In this document: piece after piece, positions 33,846 through 44,332 of the stretch | Position numbering within the stretch: the first letter of the stretch is position 1 | How the letters are laid out: every line of letters begins with the position of its first letter | Assembly (NCBI RefSeq): GCF_023159225.1 | Contig: NC_063171.1 | Span: 38,285,378 to 38,349,377 of the forward strand | Direction: 5' to 3' | DNA: 64,000 nucleotides | DNA from: Perognathus longimembris pacificus | Lineage: Eukaryota; Chordata; Mammalia; Rodentia; Heteromyidae | Position numbers and translations under genes: made by a program | Notes under the pieces: generated by a model | The model's input: the letters and a program-made list of their open reading frames with translations, nothing else | Told to the model about the DNA's origin: nothing | Databases searched by the model: none

Positions 33846-33880
33846 ATATATATATATATGTATGTATGTATATGTATATA
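33846..33880. repeat. (TA)n/(TATG)n simple repeat
   Basis: ATATATATATATATGTATGT and onward, at the end of the L2. Confidence 0.9.
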
Positions 33881-33909
33881 TTACCAGGCTACCTCACTCT
33901 GAATAGGTT

Positions 33910-34150
33910 TTTGGGTTTTTTTGTGGCAGTTTTGGAGCTTGAACTCAGAACCTGGGTGCTGTCTCTTAGCTTCTTCACCGAAGGCTGGCACTCTACCACT
34001 TGAGCCACAGCTCCACTTCCAACTTCTTGGTAGTTAATGGGAGATGAGAGCCCCGTGGGTTATCCTGTCTGAAATGGCTTTGGACCTGGATCTTCAGATC
34101 TCAATCTCCTGAGTAGCTAGGATTATAGGCTTGAGCACTCACTGATGCTT
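33910..34150 (-). repeat. 7SL/B1-like head + Geo composite SINE
   Basis: Geo half (CTACCACTTGAGCCACAGCT), linker (GTTAATGGGAGATGAGAGCC) and reversed head (CAATCTCCTGAGTAGCTAGG). Confidence 0.9.
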
Positions 34151-34199
34151 GTCTAACAAACTAATACCTGTTCAACTCAACAGGATCCAAACATTAATC

Positions 34200-34680
34200 C
34201 CTCCCTCCTCTTCCACTTCCTCCTGCACGTATCTAATTCATTTTGTCTTCTTGAAATTCCAAAGTTTCTTTTGCCTAAATACAACTGCCTCCTCTTCCAG
34301 AAAGCCTTTTATGATAAGCTCCTCCTACTTACTTCTCTTCTAAGCTCAATTGGTGCTACATTCCCTAGCATCTCCATCTTACCTTCTACTCCTCTCTCAG
34401 AGGTACGCTTTCAACCCCTAGCAAGCTGGACCACTCATGATTTCTCAAGCCTATTAAATGCTTCACCCTCTCTTGCTCAGTGTCATACTATTTCCTACCC
34501 TTGTGATTTTTACCCCCCCCCCCCAAGTTGGAGGACAAGGACTATGCTTCCTTCACTTCAGCAGCAGCACTCAGGAACCAGCACATGCATGTTCACCATC
34601 CCAGGTGCCTGCCTGGAACTGCTGATTTGTAGGTCTCATGTTATTTTTGTGGGCATTTCACTTCACCTCTCTGTGTCCCG
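34200..34680 (+). repeat. Possible L2 fragment
   Basis: TCTTCCAGAAAGCCTTTTAT and the following C/T-rich text resemble the L2 'aggcctt' segment. A poly-C run lies at 34513-34524. Confidence 0.4.
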
Positions 34681-34929
34681 CTGTGGATGAAAAGTCTAAC
34701 TAAGCAAGGTCTCATCCCACCTTGATGGGCTGTGATTCTGCAGCACTGAGTTCACAGAGGGTAACCAGATCAGCTCTATTTCTTTCCTCTCCCGAGCTAC
34801 AGCATCCTGAAGGCTCAACACAGCCACCTGACACGAGGTCTTTCTTGTCTTGGTTTTCTCCTTTTCCCTCCCAAGGAAGGAACCTGAACATGGTGGTTGG
34901 GCATTTCCACAAGGCAACTGACTCACCTG

Positions 34930-35030
34930 GTCAACTTGGGGCACACTGTACCTTACGGCTCTGTGCCTCAGTTTCCTCGCTGAGAAAATGAAGATGATAC
35001 TGGTATTGTGTGAGGCTTAATTCTTAGCAT
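34930..35030 (+). repeat. MIR fragment
   Basis: CTGTGCCTCAGTTTCCTCGC and GAGAAAATGAAGATGATACT are canonical MIR core motifs. Confidence 0.75.
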
Positions 35031-35494
35031 TATTTTTGCCCTCTCTGACCTCATTCCACCTTTCTTCGTTACAGTTTTTGGATGTCTATGTCACTCCATA
35101 GTATCTTGGACTGGATGGGTAGGTCCTACAAACTACTGAGAACCCGAGGACTGCTGGCTCAAAAGGTGCAAGGAATGCCAGATTTTCCAGTGCTCTTAAG
35201 CTCTAAAGAACTTCTCCAAGCAAGAGAATGTAAATGAAGGTCAGGAAGCAGGAGAGGGTCAAGAAAGAGAGGGAGCAGGGGACAAACTCCCAAGCAGAGG
35301 CGGCTAGGAAGCTGTTTTAAACAGAACAGACTCCTTCTCACTGGGAACCAGAATAGGCAGAAGTAGTGTGACTAAGGGAACGATTCACTGGAGATCCCAA
35401 ACACGAAGGGAGATCCCAGGCCTTTCTGTGCAGGGGCAGAACACATAGTGACAATGTCTGTAACTATACTGTCACTATGTTTCTACTGGAATGG

Positions 35495-35690
35495 GGCCTG
35501 GTGGATTTGGTTCTAGTCCCAGTGCCATCTTGATCCTAACAATGTGACCTTAAGCAAAGCTTCATCATCACTGTGAGCCTCAGTGAACCCAACTATAAGA
35601 TAGGGACAAAAGAATGAATCTGGCAGGGTTGTGGTGAGGAATAAATGATAAAGCACCCTCCATCGATCCAGCATCATGTCTATGAAGAAT
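35495..35690 (+). repeat. MIR
   Basis: AATGTGACCTTAAGCAAAGC, 'GTGAGCCTCAGTGAACCCAA', 'AGGGTTGTGGTGAGGAATAA' in forward MIR order. Confidence 0.8.
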
Positions 35691-36427
35691 ATATCTATAT
35701 GGTCTAGTCATCCAGAAAATGTACCTGATAACTGGAGTTCAAATGCTTTTTTTAAGCCCCATTTATTGGGACCAAAGAGGCTCTCAGTTATCAGTAAGTA
35801 GAATGGCCTCAAACAACAATTATGCACCTCCCCTCAATCTGACCTTTCCCTGAACCCCCATTTCCCACCCCAGTCAGGTCAGTACTTTGCACATTGAATT
35901 ACACTGCTTGACTGTGTATTTGTTTTTCCACTTGCTCCAAGGGGAGGCGTTTGCCCTCTGATTTCTGCAGAGCCCAGGCAAGTGCTGGTCCCATAGTAGG
36001 CATGCACCACTGAGGTCCTGAATGAGTTGGGTGCTTGGGAATTCTTGTTTAGGCTGCACTACAGTCCATCTCTTTGTAGCTGCTTCACCACTGGCCCTAG
36101 CTCTTTTCTCCAGAGTCACATAAAATGAATCTAATTCTCTTCCAACATGACAGTCCTTTAAGCATGTGAGAAAAGTTATGACATGCCCCCAGTCTCCTCT
36201 GCTCATGAGCAAACAGCTCTAGTTTCTTAAACTGTCACTTCCAAAGGCATCTGAGATCCCAGATCCAGAGGTTCCCCCCCCCCCCAATTTCTGCTCTCCT
36301 TAGAGCAAAGTACTCAGGCGGAGTATACATAACCACTCTAGTCTCTCATGAACCTCACACCACAACTTTTCTTACCTATGTCACAGGAGGGTCTCCAAGG
36401 TCTTTTAATCTTTGTCTTTCTTTTTAA
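35691..36427. other. Mostly unassigned sequence; old repeat-like stretch near 36120-36235
   Basis: The run from AACATGACAGTCCTTTAAGC to CTAGTTTCTTAAACTGTCAC resembles an ancient mammalian repeat motif (gacagcccttcaaatattt...), but I cannot name the family. The rest is not assignable. Confidence 0.35.
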
Positions 36428-36630
36428 GGTATATTTATAGTTATAGATATATAGTTATGTACATATGTATATGTACAGTATAACTATATATAGTTACTAT
36501 ATATAATGTATAACTTAGTTACTATATAAGTGTATAAGTATATATACACACATACTATACATATATACTATATATGTACACATACATACTAATATATGTA
36601 TACACACATATACTAATAATGTGTGTGTGC
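36428..36630. repeat. AT-rich TA/TATG/CATA simple-sequence tract
   Basis: About 200 nt of imperfect TATA/GTATA/CATA units with many short palindromes (ACTATATATAGT), liable to form cruciforms and to mis-assemble. Confidence 0.9.
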
Positions 36631-36634
36631 ACCC

Positions 36635-36860
36635 ACACTTGCCAGAACTAGGGCTTGAACTCAAGGCCTTGTGCTCTTGTTCACTCAAGGCTGGCATTTT
36701 ACCACTAGAGTCACACCTCCACTTTCAGTGTTTCAGTCTGGCTAACTGGAGCTAAAAACTAACTGGAGCTCTCAGATTTGTCTGCCTGGGCTGGCTTCAA
36801 ATTGAGATTGTCCGATCTCAGCCTTCTAAGTAGCCAGGATCATAGGAGTGAGTCACTGGT
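36635..36860 (-). repeat. 7SL/B1-like head + Geo composite SINE
   Basis: Geo half (CTAGGGCTTGAACTCAAGGC), a locally duplicated linker (AACTGGAGCTAAAAACTAAC then AACTGGAGCTCTC) and reversed head ending GGTACCCTGGCC. Confidence 0.88.
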
Positions 36861-36861
36861 A

Positions 36862-36980
36862 CCCTGGCCTAAGTTTTATTTGTATTTGCTTACTTTTGTG
36901 TTGTTGTGTGAATTAGGCCCAGGGTATCACGGACACTAGGCAAGCACTCTACCACTGAGCTTTACTCCCCAGTCCTTGCT
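36862..36980 (-). repeat. ID-like monomer
   Basis: TTAGGCCCAGGGTATCACGG, 'ACTAGGCAAGCACTCTACCA', then 'CTGAGCTTTACTCCCCAGTC' is a reversed ID body with a T-rich tail. Confidence 0.75.
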
Positions 36981-37357
36981 CCAGGCTTAGTCTTATAGCT
37001 GACCACGGGCTCTGCGAGGACTTTCCTCACTGTTTTGTAAGACCCCAGGGTCTTCCGGGTTTCCTCCCATTCTCCAGCTCCTCCCCATCCAAAGCTTCCT
37101 TTGATGGTTTCTTTCCTTCTTCTGGTTGGAGTGCCCTATGCTCCCAGAGCCTTGCTTTGGCCTATTCTTCTCTCTCCATTTGCTTCACAGGTGAGTTCAT
37201 CCAACCATACAGTTTCAAACACCTCCTCCTCTGGTCTATCTCAGCTCAATTCCCTCCTTCCAGCCCAAGTTGCAACTGTCAAACTGTGCTTATTTACTGT
37301 GCCCACTTGTGTGTCTAGTTGATATCTTATATTTAACATACCCCCAAACTAAGCTCC

Positions 37358-37445
37358 TAGGTTGGGGATGTAGCTCACTAATAGAGTGCATGCTTGCACA
37401 CATGAGATCCTTGGTTCGATTCCAAGCATCCAATAAAAATAAAAC
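37358..37445 (+). repeat. ID-like monomer inside L2, with TSD
   Basis: GGTTGGGGATGTAGCTCACT and CTTGGTTCGATTCCAAGC are tRNA-like boxes A and B. Flanked by imperfect duplications AACTAAGCTCCT and AATTGAGCTCCT. Not a functional tRNA: the arms do not pair as a complete cloverleaf and an A-rich tail follows. Confidence 0.8.
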
Positions 37446-37869
37446 AAAATTGAGCTCCTGATCCTCCACCCCAAACCTTGCCATAAATGACTATTTCATT
37501 CCTCCAGGATCTTAAGAACAAACTTCAGCATCATCCCTGATTCCTCTTTTGCTCTCACCCTGCATCCTATCCATCCATAATTCCCACTGGTTCTAATTTC
37601 ATTGTAACTCCAGAGAAGGATCACTCTGCTTAGACTGCAAGGTGCCCCCTGGCTTGTGCCAAGACAAGTGCCATAGTTACCTCAATGGGTCTTCCTACCC
37701 CTGCCCTCTCCTCACCCGTCTACTCATAACATAGCAGCCAAAAGTGATTCTGTTCACACAGAAATTAGACCATGTCTTCTTTGGCTCAAACGCTACCAAT
37801 GACTTCTCGCATCACTTGAAGTAAAAGCTCAAGTCCTTAGCATTCCTTCAAGGCCTGAGTTTTACCATA

Positions 37870-38585
37870 AAGAATTTGTTTGGTCAGTGTTCTAATTTCA
37901 GGGTCAGAGAGGTTCTAAGGTCTTGAAATTTCCCAAGTGATAAGAATGTTTTTGTTACACCAAGTAGACCCAAGAACCACATCTGGGTTTATGGTAAAGA
38001 GGCAGAGGATAGAGCTGGCAGTGCTGGAGTATTTGGAGTCAATATCCACCTGATCTGCTGCTGTCTGGAAAGGGGGGAAGGCTTTTGAAGGCTGAATCCA
38101 CTGACATGGCTAAGGATGTAATAGTGAAACCCCAATAAAAATCCAGGGCCCCCAAGATCATTGGGGCATCTAGGTTGGTAAATGCACCTATGTGCAGGTA
38201 TAATAACCTTGATTCCACAGGTAAGAGGGAATGGAAGCTCCACATCCCAGACCCATTCAGATCTCACCTTAGGGGTCTCCTTCATTTGACTGGTCCCAAT
38301 TTGCATCCTTCATATTAAAATTGTGCTAAAAATAGCACTTTCTTGAGTTCTGTGAGCTACTGTATCAAATTATCACGTCTAAGAGGGTCATGGGAGCCTC
38401 TGCATTTGATCTTCTAGTCAGAAGTGTGCCCTCTCAAACTTCAGGCTGGCATCTGAAGTACAGGCAGTCTTGCTGGGGACTGTGACTATCTATGAAGTGT
38501 GTACTAACTCTCCGTGATTACTGGTGCTAGAAATGGAATTTCAATATTGTATCCCTTCATAATTTGTGTAGTGTATACACATGAA
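37870..38585 (+). repeat. ERVL-type LTR fragment
   Basis: Motifs typical of ERVL-class LTRs in order: GAAACCCCAATAAAAATCCA, 'CTTGAGTTCTGTGAGCTACT', 'AAATTATCACGTCTAAGAGG', 'CTGGCATCTGAAGTACAGGC', 'AGTCTTGCTGGGGACTGTGA'. Exact subfamily and ends not settled. No open retroviral frame. Confidence 0.6.
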
Positions 38586-38589
38586 TGTG

Positions 38590-38591
<2 letters not shown>

Positions 38592-38625
<34 letters not shown>
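38592..38625. repeat. (AC)n microsatellite
   Basis: About 17 AC units between the ERVL-like LTR and the resumed L2. Confidence 0.95.
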
Positions 38626-38627
<2 letters not shown>

Positions 38628-38821
38628 CTCTTACTGTTCCCTTGTACTTCCCTTCACTACATTCTCCATTAGCTTTTCCTCAAATAAACCACATAAATCC
38701 CCAACTCAGGACCTTTGTGTTTGCCGTTTCCTCTCCCTGGAATGTCTTCCACATTAATAAATGCCTGCTCTCTTATCTCCTTCAGTTCTTTTCTCATTTA
38801 TCATTTAAGTAAGCTCTTGCC

Positions 38822-39180
38822 TGTTATGGTTTGGATCTGAAATGACTGCCATGGGCCCATATGTATGCTTGGTCTCCAACACATGGTGCTATTGGGAGGT
38901 GGTGGACACATGAGAAAGTGGGGCCTAGTAGAAGGATGTTAGTTCCTTGAGGACATCCTCTTGAAGGAAATATTGGGATCCTGGATTCTCTCTGTTTCTC
39001 AGCAGCTACCAGGTAACAGCATGGTTCTACTACATGTTCTCTGCCATGACATTCTGCTTCACCACAGGTCCAGACACAATGGATCATGGACTAGAATGTT
39101 TGAAACCATGAGCCAAAACAAATCTTTTCCTTCTTTGTTGTTTATATGAGGTATTTCTAGAGACAAAAATGTGACAAGCA
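38822..39180 (+). repeat. MaLR-like LTR (MST/MLT1 type)
   Basis: Starts TGTTATGGTTTGGATCTGAA, as MST-type LTRs do; contains GTGCTATTGGGAGGTGGTGG and CCATGAGCCAAAACAAATCT, and ends near ACAAGCA. A second, related copy is at 49961. No internal retroviral sequence. Confidence 0.6.
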
Positions 39181-39338
39181 CTTTCCTTACTGAAATCCTC
39201 CCTTCCCACATTCTGGATTTTCTTTCTCTTTGTTTTATTATTCTCCAAAGCATTGATGGTTATCCAACTTACTATTGTACTTAATTTGTCTACTGATTCT
39301 CTCCCTTGCTTGGAAGGCCATAAAGGTAGGTTTTTAGT

Positions 39339-39690
39339 GTTAGGAAATTGGAGGAGAAAGGAACAGGCCAGACTCAATCTCAACAGCTGAGGACTGTTTA
39401 TTAAGGCAAGGGGTAAGCAACCTTCCCATGGGAATTGAGGTTGTACAAGGAGGTAGGGTTGGAGTTAGGCTTTTATAAGGTCTAAGCAAGGAGACAGAAG
39501 TTATGGAAAAGGCTATTAGGGCTGGGGGAGGCGGGGACTTTCTGTTAGGCCCACAATGCAATGTTTAGGCTAGCCAAAGGTTGGATTGACCTGCCTGCTT
39601 CAAAGTCCATGCATACCTGGGCTTTTGCCTGGAGTAGGCATGTACCTGGGTGGGAAAAGATTAGGCCTCAAAGGTTCTCCACTGTCGCCA
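39339..39690 (-). repeat. Solo LTR, class unassigned
   Basis: On the minus strand a TATA box (TTATAAAAG, about 39470-39478) is followed roughly 75 nt later by a polyadenylation signal AATAAA (39397-39402) and a U5 ending CCTAACA at 39339. This promoter/poly-A layout is typical of a retroviral LTR. The 5' edge near 39690 is approximate. Confidence 0.6.
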
Positions 39691-39691
39691 T

Positions 39692-39790
39692 GGAACAGGT
39701 GAAGTAACTCCTCTGAGCCTCCGTTTCCTCATCTATAAAACATGACTGGAAGGATAAACTATATAGTCTAATGAAGTGCTTCATTGTAGC
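39692..39790 (+). repeat. MIR fragment
   Basis: AAGTAACTCCTCTGAGCCTC, 'CGTTTCCTCATCTATAAAAC' and 'AATGAAGTGCTTCATTG' follow the MIR consensus. Confidence 0.75.
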
Positions 39791-39849
39791 AAGGAGGTCA
39801 GATCTGGCCAGTGCCGTCATTGGCCACATGGTGAGTTGTACTATCTGGC

Positions 39850-40321
39850 ATCTGGTCTTGATGGGTGTGCCTGAATTCCTAGAGGAAGGGAAGTCCCATC
39901 CCCAGGTGATGGGTGTTCTTGAATCCCTAGAGACAGGGGTGGGCCCTTGACCTATAGGTTACAGGACCAGTCAAGTGCCTGGGACTAGGAGATTCCTGTG
40001 ACCTAGCATCCTGACCTGACCCTATGTAGGGTCAGACCAGCCCAGGGGCCATTACACCATGCCACATGTCTCCATGTACATTTCCTGTGTCCTGTCTCCT
40101 GGCGGGGTCCCAAGTTGGCTCTCCATTGGAACTGAATTGATTTATTGGTATCGTTTTTGTTCTATCTTTGCCCTCTGGCCTGTTTCCTAACAGTGCTAAG
40201 GGTATTTGCAAGCTGCAGGCCTTTGTAACAACCTGCTGCCTCCAGACTGTTAATGCTCTAATAAAGACTCCAAGATTTGATCCTTCAATATGCTGCTTCT
40301 TGGATAATTTTCTATAGAACA
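39850..40321 (+). repeat. Candidate solo LTR
   Basis: An AATAAA signal at 40260-40265, preceded by C/T-rich text and followed by about 55 nt of U5-like sequence ending TAGAACA. Near its start two imperfect ~45-bp direct repeats occur (GATGGGTGTGCCTGAATTCC and GATGGGTGTTCTTGAATCCC). Family unknown. Confidence 0.4.
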
Positions 40322-40429
40322 TCATCATCATAGATCGTGATAAAGTAATACAAGCTTGTATTCACCTTTTTATCATCTACATCTCAAAGAAACAACCATC
40401 TAACATGGCACATGTCTCCCCTCACCCAA

Positions 40430-40640
40430 ACATGGCTCAAAGGTGTAATCTTTGCTTCTCAGGAGTCTGAGATTAGAGGATCACAGAGAAGCCAACTGGG
40501 GCAGAAAAACCCCAGAGATGCTTACCTTCAATTAACCAGGAAAAAACAAGTAGAGCTGTGGCTCAAGTGGTAGAGGAGCCTTGGGGGGGGGGGGAACCAA
40601 GGGAGCATTAAGCCCTGAGTTCAAGCCTCAGTACTGCCCG
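40430..40640 (+). repeat. 7SL/B1-like head + Geo composite SINE (old)
   Basis: AGGAGTCTGAGATTAGAGGA head, CTTCAATTAACCAGGAAAAA linker, TGTGGCTCAAGTGGTAGAGG Geo box, with a poly-G insertion at 40569-40582. Confidence 0.85.
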
Positions 40641-41459
40641 CCCACCTCGCCCCCCCTCCCAAAAAAGATACAGCCGGAGGCCATATCTGGTCTTGTTGAA
40701 GTTTGAGAGGGGAAGGGGACCTCATCCCCCAAGCCTCCTTGCCTCTGCAGAGGGCATATTTTCTTCTGGCTTCTTTCTCTCCCCAGAGTAGGTAGGTACC
40801 TTCCTTCCCCACAGCCTTAGTAGTCACAGCCGCCGAGCTCCAGGCTAGGGGAAGGTGATGAAAAAGGGCACTGAGCTCAGAGGCAAGGTCCCTAAGCTGC
40901 CTCTAGGCTCTCCTAGACTATCAGCATTCACAGACACAGAGGCCTTTATCCCCTGAAAGGGAGCAGCCAAGCAGAAAGACAAAAGCCATATCTGATCCTG
41001 GCTGGGGTGGAGGCCACAGGTTGGGGGAAGGGAGGCTTGCAGAAAGGGCCAGCCTGGGACTTTTGGAGCAGGAATTCGGGAGGGAGGAGAGTCAGCCTCC
41101 CTGTTCCTAACCCTCCATAACAAAGGAAGGGACCAGAGGAGAGACAAGGCCTGGGTCACCATTTTTATTTCTAAGAAGCTTCTTAGCCATTGTCTTTTCT
41201 CTCTTGTAGCTTCCACAAGAGGTAAACCTCATGGCCCATTCAGAGGAGGGGTTGGGCTGGGGTGCATGCCCCTTCACAGATGACTAAAAATGCTTGACAG
41301 GCAAAAGAGGTTTCCTTTCAGTCTATCCATGCCAGTCAGCTACCCAACCCCATACAGTGACAGGTGTCAAAGGGCACAGGGTGCCACAAGCTGACTGCAT
41401 TCATTTCCTTACTTAGAAAGCTTGGGGGGTCCCACCTTCAGAGGTTGTGAAGACTTAGT
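40641..41459. other. Unique intronic sequence
   Basis: Nothing assignable. Contains the first copy of a 37-nt direct repeat (41312-41348), also found at 42367-42403. Confidence 0.45.
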
Positions 41460-41692
41460 GAGGTAGTAGCTGGATGGCTCATGCCTAGGATCCTAGTTAC
41501 TCAGGAGGCTGAGATCTGACGAGCTCTGTTTGAAACTAGCCCAGGCAGGAAAGTCTGTGAGACTCAAATCCCAATAACTCGTGGCAGGGGGGAGGGAGGC
41601 ACAGAAGTAGAGCTATGTCTCAACAGGTAGAGTGCTAGCCTTGAGCCAGAAAGTTCAGGGGCAAGTGCCCAGGCCTTGAGTGCAAGCCCCAA
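41460..41692 (+). repeat. 7SL/B1-like head + Geo composite SINE
   Basis: AGTTACTCAGGAGGCTGAGA head, a GGGGGGAGGGAGGC insertion in the linker, and Geo half ending GTGCAAGCCCCAATAGG. Confidence 0.88.
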
Positions 41693-42569
41693 TAGGATGA
41701 GATAATGTCACCTATGGAGCATACAGTAAACATTAGTGGTCCTAAGAGCCCAGTGGAGATGACCAGATTATCCAGAACTTTCATTTCCCAAATCTCACCT
41801 GGTCTCCTAACAGCCCAGTGGGGGATGGCTACCCCCTCAGGTAACAGAGAGAGGTGTTAGTGTAGCCAAAGATGCAAATGCTTGTAGATACAGGGGAAGG
41901 GAGGTTTTTGGTTTTTATTTTTTTTTTCCTGAATAGTCTCCTTCCAATGAAACAAGTGATGAAAGGGATCAAAGGCCACCCACATCCCAAGCCTTAAACT
42001 TCCATGGGGAGGGGGGGTGGCTTACCTGCAGGCTATCCAATTCTCCAAACTAATTAATCCACGAAATCAACACACACTGGGTCCCCTAGGGAAGGGCCAC
42101 CCCACAGTCCTGGGCCTCTGTTCTCCGAGCTGTGGACGGCTCTGATCTGGTCGCTTAGGTCCTAGCCACAACTCCCTTAACATCACCAACTCTGGAAAGC
42201 ATTGGGGTCCTGCCGCGAGTGCTCTGAGCTCTGCAGCAATTGCTCTGAGCTCTGCAAAGCCCCCTGAACCTCTGAGGTCTGCTTTGTTCTTCTTACCACC
42301 TTCCCCAGAAAGAAGCTGGGAAAGAGACTGTCTAAACCGTCTCCGATGTATGCCCAGCTCATGGATTTCCTTCCAGTCTATCCATGCCAGTCAGCTACCC
42401 AACAAGGAGGGCAGCCAACATGCCCTATCAACAGCCTAGGTAAGGTAACTGGTGTGCAATGCACTCCCCCTACCCTCACCCTGCACAAACCAGAGGAAGT
42501 CCACTGCCCTTGTGCGTGCATCTGCATGTAAGGAACTGAGGCCTGAATCCGGTTCAAAAGCGAACTGGA
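41693..42569. other. Unique intronic sequence with short direct repeats
   Basis: Includes TGCTCTGAGCTCTGCA twice (42220-42235 and 42241-42256) and the second copy of the 37-nt repeat. No known element recognised. Confidence 0.45.
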
Positions 42570-42770
42570 CCCAGATGATGATGGTTTAGGACCGTAATCC
42601 CTAGCTACTCAGGAGGCTGAGATTTGAGGTTTATGGTTCAAAACCAGCCAGGGCAGATAAAGCAGTGAGACTCTTACCACCAATTAACCAGCAAAAAGCT
42701 GGACATGGACATGTAGCTCAAAAAAGCCAAGTAAGAACATCAGGTCCTGAGTTCAAGCCCCAGTACCAAA
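42570..42770 (+). repeat. 7SL/B1-like head + Geo composite SINE
   Basis: CTAGCTACTCAGGAGGCTGA head, CAATTAACCAGCAAAAAGCT linker, Geo half with an internal deletion, ending TTCAAGCCCCAGTACC. Confidence 0.88.
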
Positions 42771-43099
42771 ATATACACAGACAGAGAGAGAACTAAAGGG
42801 AACAGAGAGAGAATGAGAGAGAGCTCAAAGAGAGGGGAGTGATAAAAGCCTGGGGCAAGTGAAGAAAAACCACTCCTCTGGATTCTAAGATAGAAGTGAG
42901 GCTCAGGGGACAGGGGTACCTTAGCCTTCAAATCCTCCCACTGGTAGATCTGCCAGCATGCCTTTCCCCTATGCTCTTGAAGCCCCATGTCCCTGTAAGG
43001 CCTGTTCCCAAGGGGGCCTAAGGACCCCAAATCTTACTGTCTCACTGTGGAAATCATTTTTGAATTGAACTGAATGCTTTCTCTCCTGAATTGTCTCTC

Positions 43100-43372
43100 T
43101 CCCTAGGCTCGCACCCATATTTTTTCTCCTGTACTGCCATTTCAACACTGGGGCTACCTTACACAGCGATCTCTGTGAATGACACCCTCAGGAGTTAAGT
43201 TATATGCACATCCGTATGTGAGTAGCCTTTCTCACATCCTTCCTGAGTCCTCTGTAGTAGGGCCTGTGCTTCCTTCCAGACCTCTGGCCACAGTTTACCA
43301 CAGTGATCTCTAGATCTGGCTTCATCTTTGTACCTTGGTATCATAACTGCTCAATAAACATTTGTGAAAGGA
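43100..43372 (+). repeat. L2 3' end-like fragment
   Basis: Ends AACTGCTCAATAAACATTTG with TGAAAGGACTG, matching the L2 terminus. Upstream text is C/T-rich and diverged. Confidence 0.5.
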
Positions 43373-43490
43373 CTGCATGTAGTCTCCCCTCAATTTACAC
43401 CCAACTCTTGCTGCCTTTCCTGTTTGTCTCCTATTTAGGGATTATCCTAAAATATAAAATCAGTTCACTGCCTCAGGACTTCCATTGTGG

Positions 43491-43665
43491 AGCTGGGAAT
43501 GTGGCTTAGGGGTAGAGTGCTTGCCTAGCATGCATGAAGCCCTGGGTTCGAGTCCTCAATACCACATAACAAAAAAAGCCAAAGTGGTACTGTGGCACAG
43601 AGAGGCTCAGGGACAGAGCCCAGGGTCTGAGCTCAAGCTCCAGGACAGGCAAACAAAACAAAAAA
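43491..43665 (+). repeat. IDL-Geo SINE (tRNA-like ID half, shortened Geo half)
   Basis: GAATGTGGCTTAGGGGTAGA and CCTGGGTTCGAGTCCTCAAT, then a Geo half missing its middle. Flanks ACTTCCATTGTGG and ACTTCCACTGCGC look like a decayed TSD. Confidence 0.88.
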
Positions 43666-43843
43666 ACGACAACAAAAACTTCCACTGCGCCCCAGCTGTT
43701 GACAAGAAAACCCAGAATCCTAACCTTGATTCCCTTCATATCCAGGTTCCCAACTTCCTTTCCACTTTACCCTCTGCCACACATTGTGCAGATACAGACA
43801 AGGCCTTTTCTTCCCTAAAGTTAATGTTTAAAAGTATATGCTC

Positions 43844-44049
43844 GGGGGCTGGGAATATGGCCTAGTGGCAAGAGTGCTTGCCTCATATACATGAAGCCCT
43901 GGGTTCAATTCCCCAGCACCACACATATAGAAAATGGCCAGAAGTGGCACTGTGGCTCAAGTGGCAGAGTGCTAGCCTTGAGCAAAGAGAAGCCAGGGAC
44001 AGTACTCAGGCCCTGAGTCCAAGTCCAGGACTGGAAAAAAATAAAAGAG
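43844..44049 (+). repeat. IDL-Geo SINE with TSD
   Basis: Full dimer. Duplication AAAGTATATGCTC before and AAAGTATATGTTC after (44050-44062). Confidence 0.96.
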
Positions 44050-44332
44050 AAAGTATATGTTCCTAGTTTCTGGACTATTTTTTTCTCCCATACGTACCAG
44101 GAAAAATGTCCCTGTGTTGTTAAGATCAAGTGCAAAAGTCTCCTCCTCTATGAAGCACTCCTGACTTACTCAGGCAGAGTGACTCTTTATGTTCCCCAGG
44201 CAAAACAGAGGAGGAAGCCCAATCTACAGAGTGCCCACTTAAGTATTGCCTAATTTAGTGCTCCCTCCACAATAGTGGATATTATCGTTCTACTAAACCT
44301 TGCATCATGCTATATCATAAAACTAGTAAAAG

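Larger units (their letters stand above)
37100..39338 (+). repeat. L2 element split by three later insertions
   Basis: Colinear L2 pieces: 37100-37357, 37446-37865 (TTGAGCTCCTGATCCTCCAC, 'GTAAAAGCTCAAGTCCTTAG'), 38626-38821 (CTCAGGACCTTTGTGTTTGC, 'TCCCTGGAATGTCTTCCAC') and 39181-39338. Interruptions are an ID monomer, an ERVL-like LTR with CA repeat, and a MaLR-like LTR. Continuity of order is the main evidence. Confidence 0.7.

Noticed and set aside
37358..37445. Possible tRNA gene (also 29112, 43491)
   Set aside because: Boxes A and B are present, but the cloverleaf arms do not pair properly and A-rich tails plus TSDs show SINEs.
37270..37461. Coding frame over an ID SINE inside L2
   Set aside because: It spans the insertion junction and has no protein similarity.
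37870..40321. Intact endogenous retrovirus
   Set aside because: Only LTR-like pieces of mixed families are present. No gag, pol or env open frame was recognised between them.
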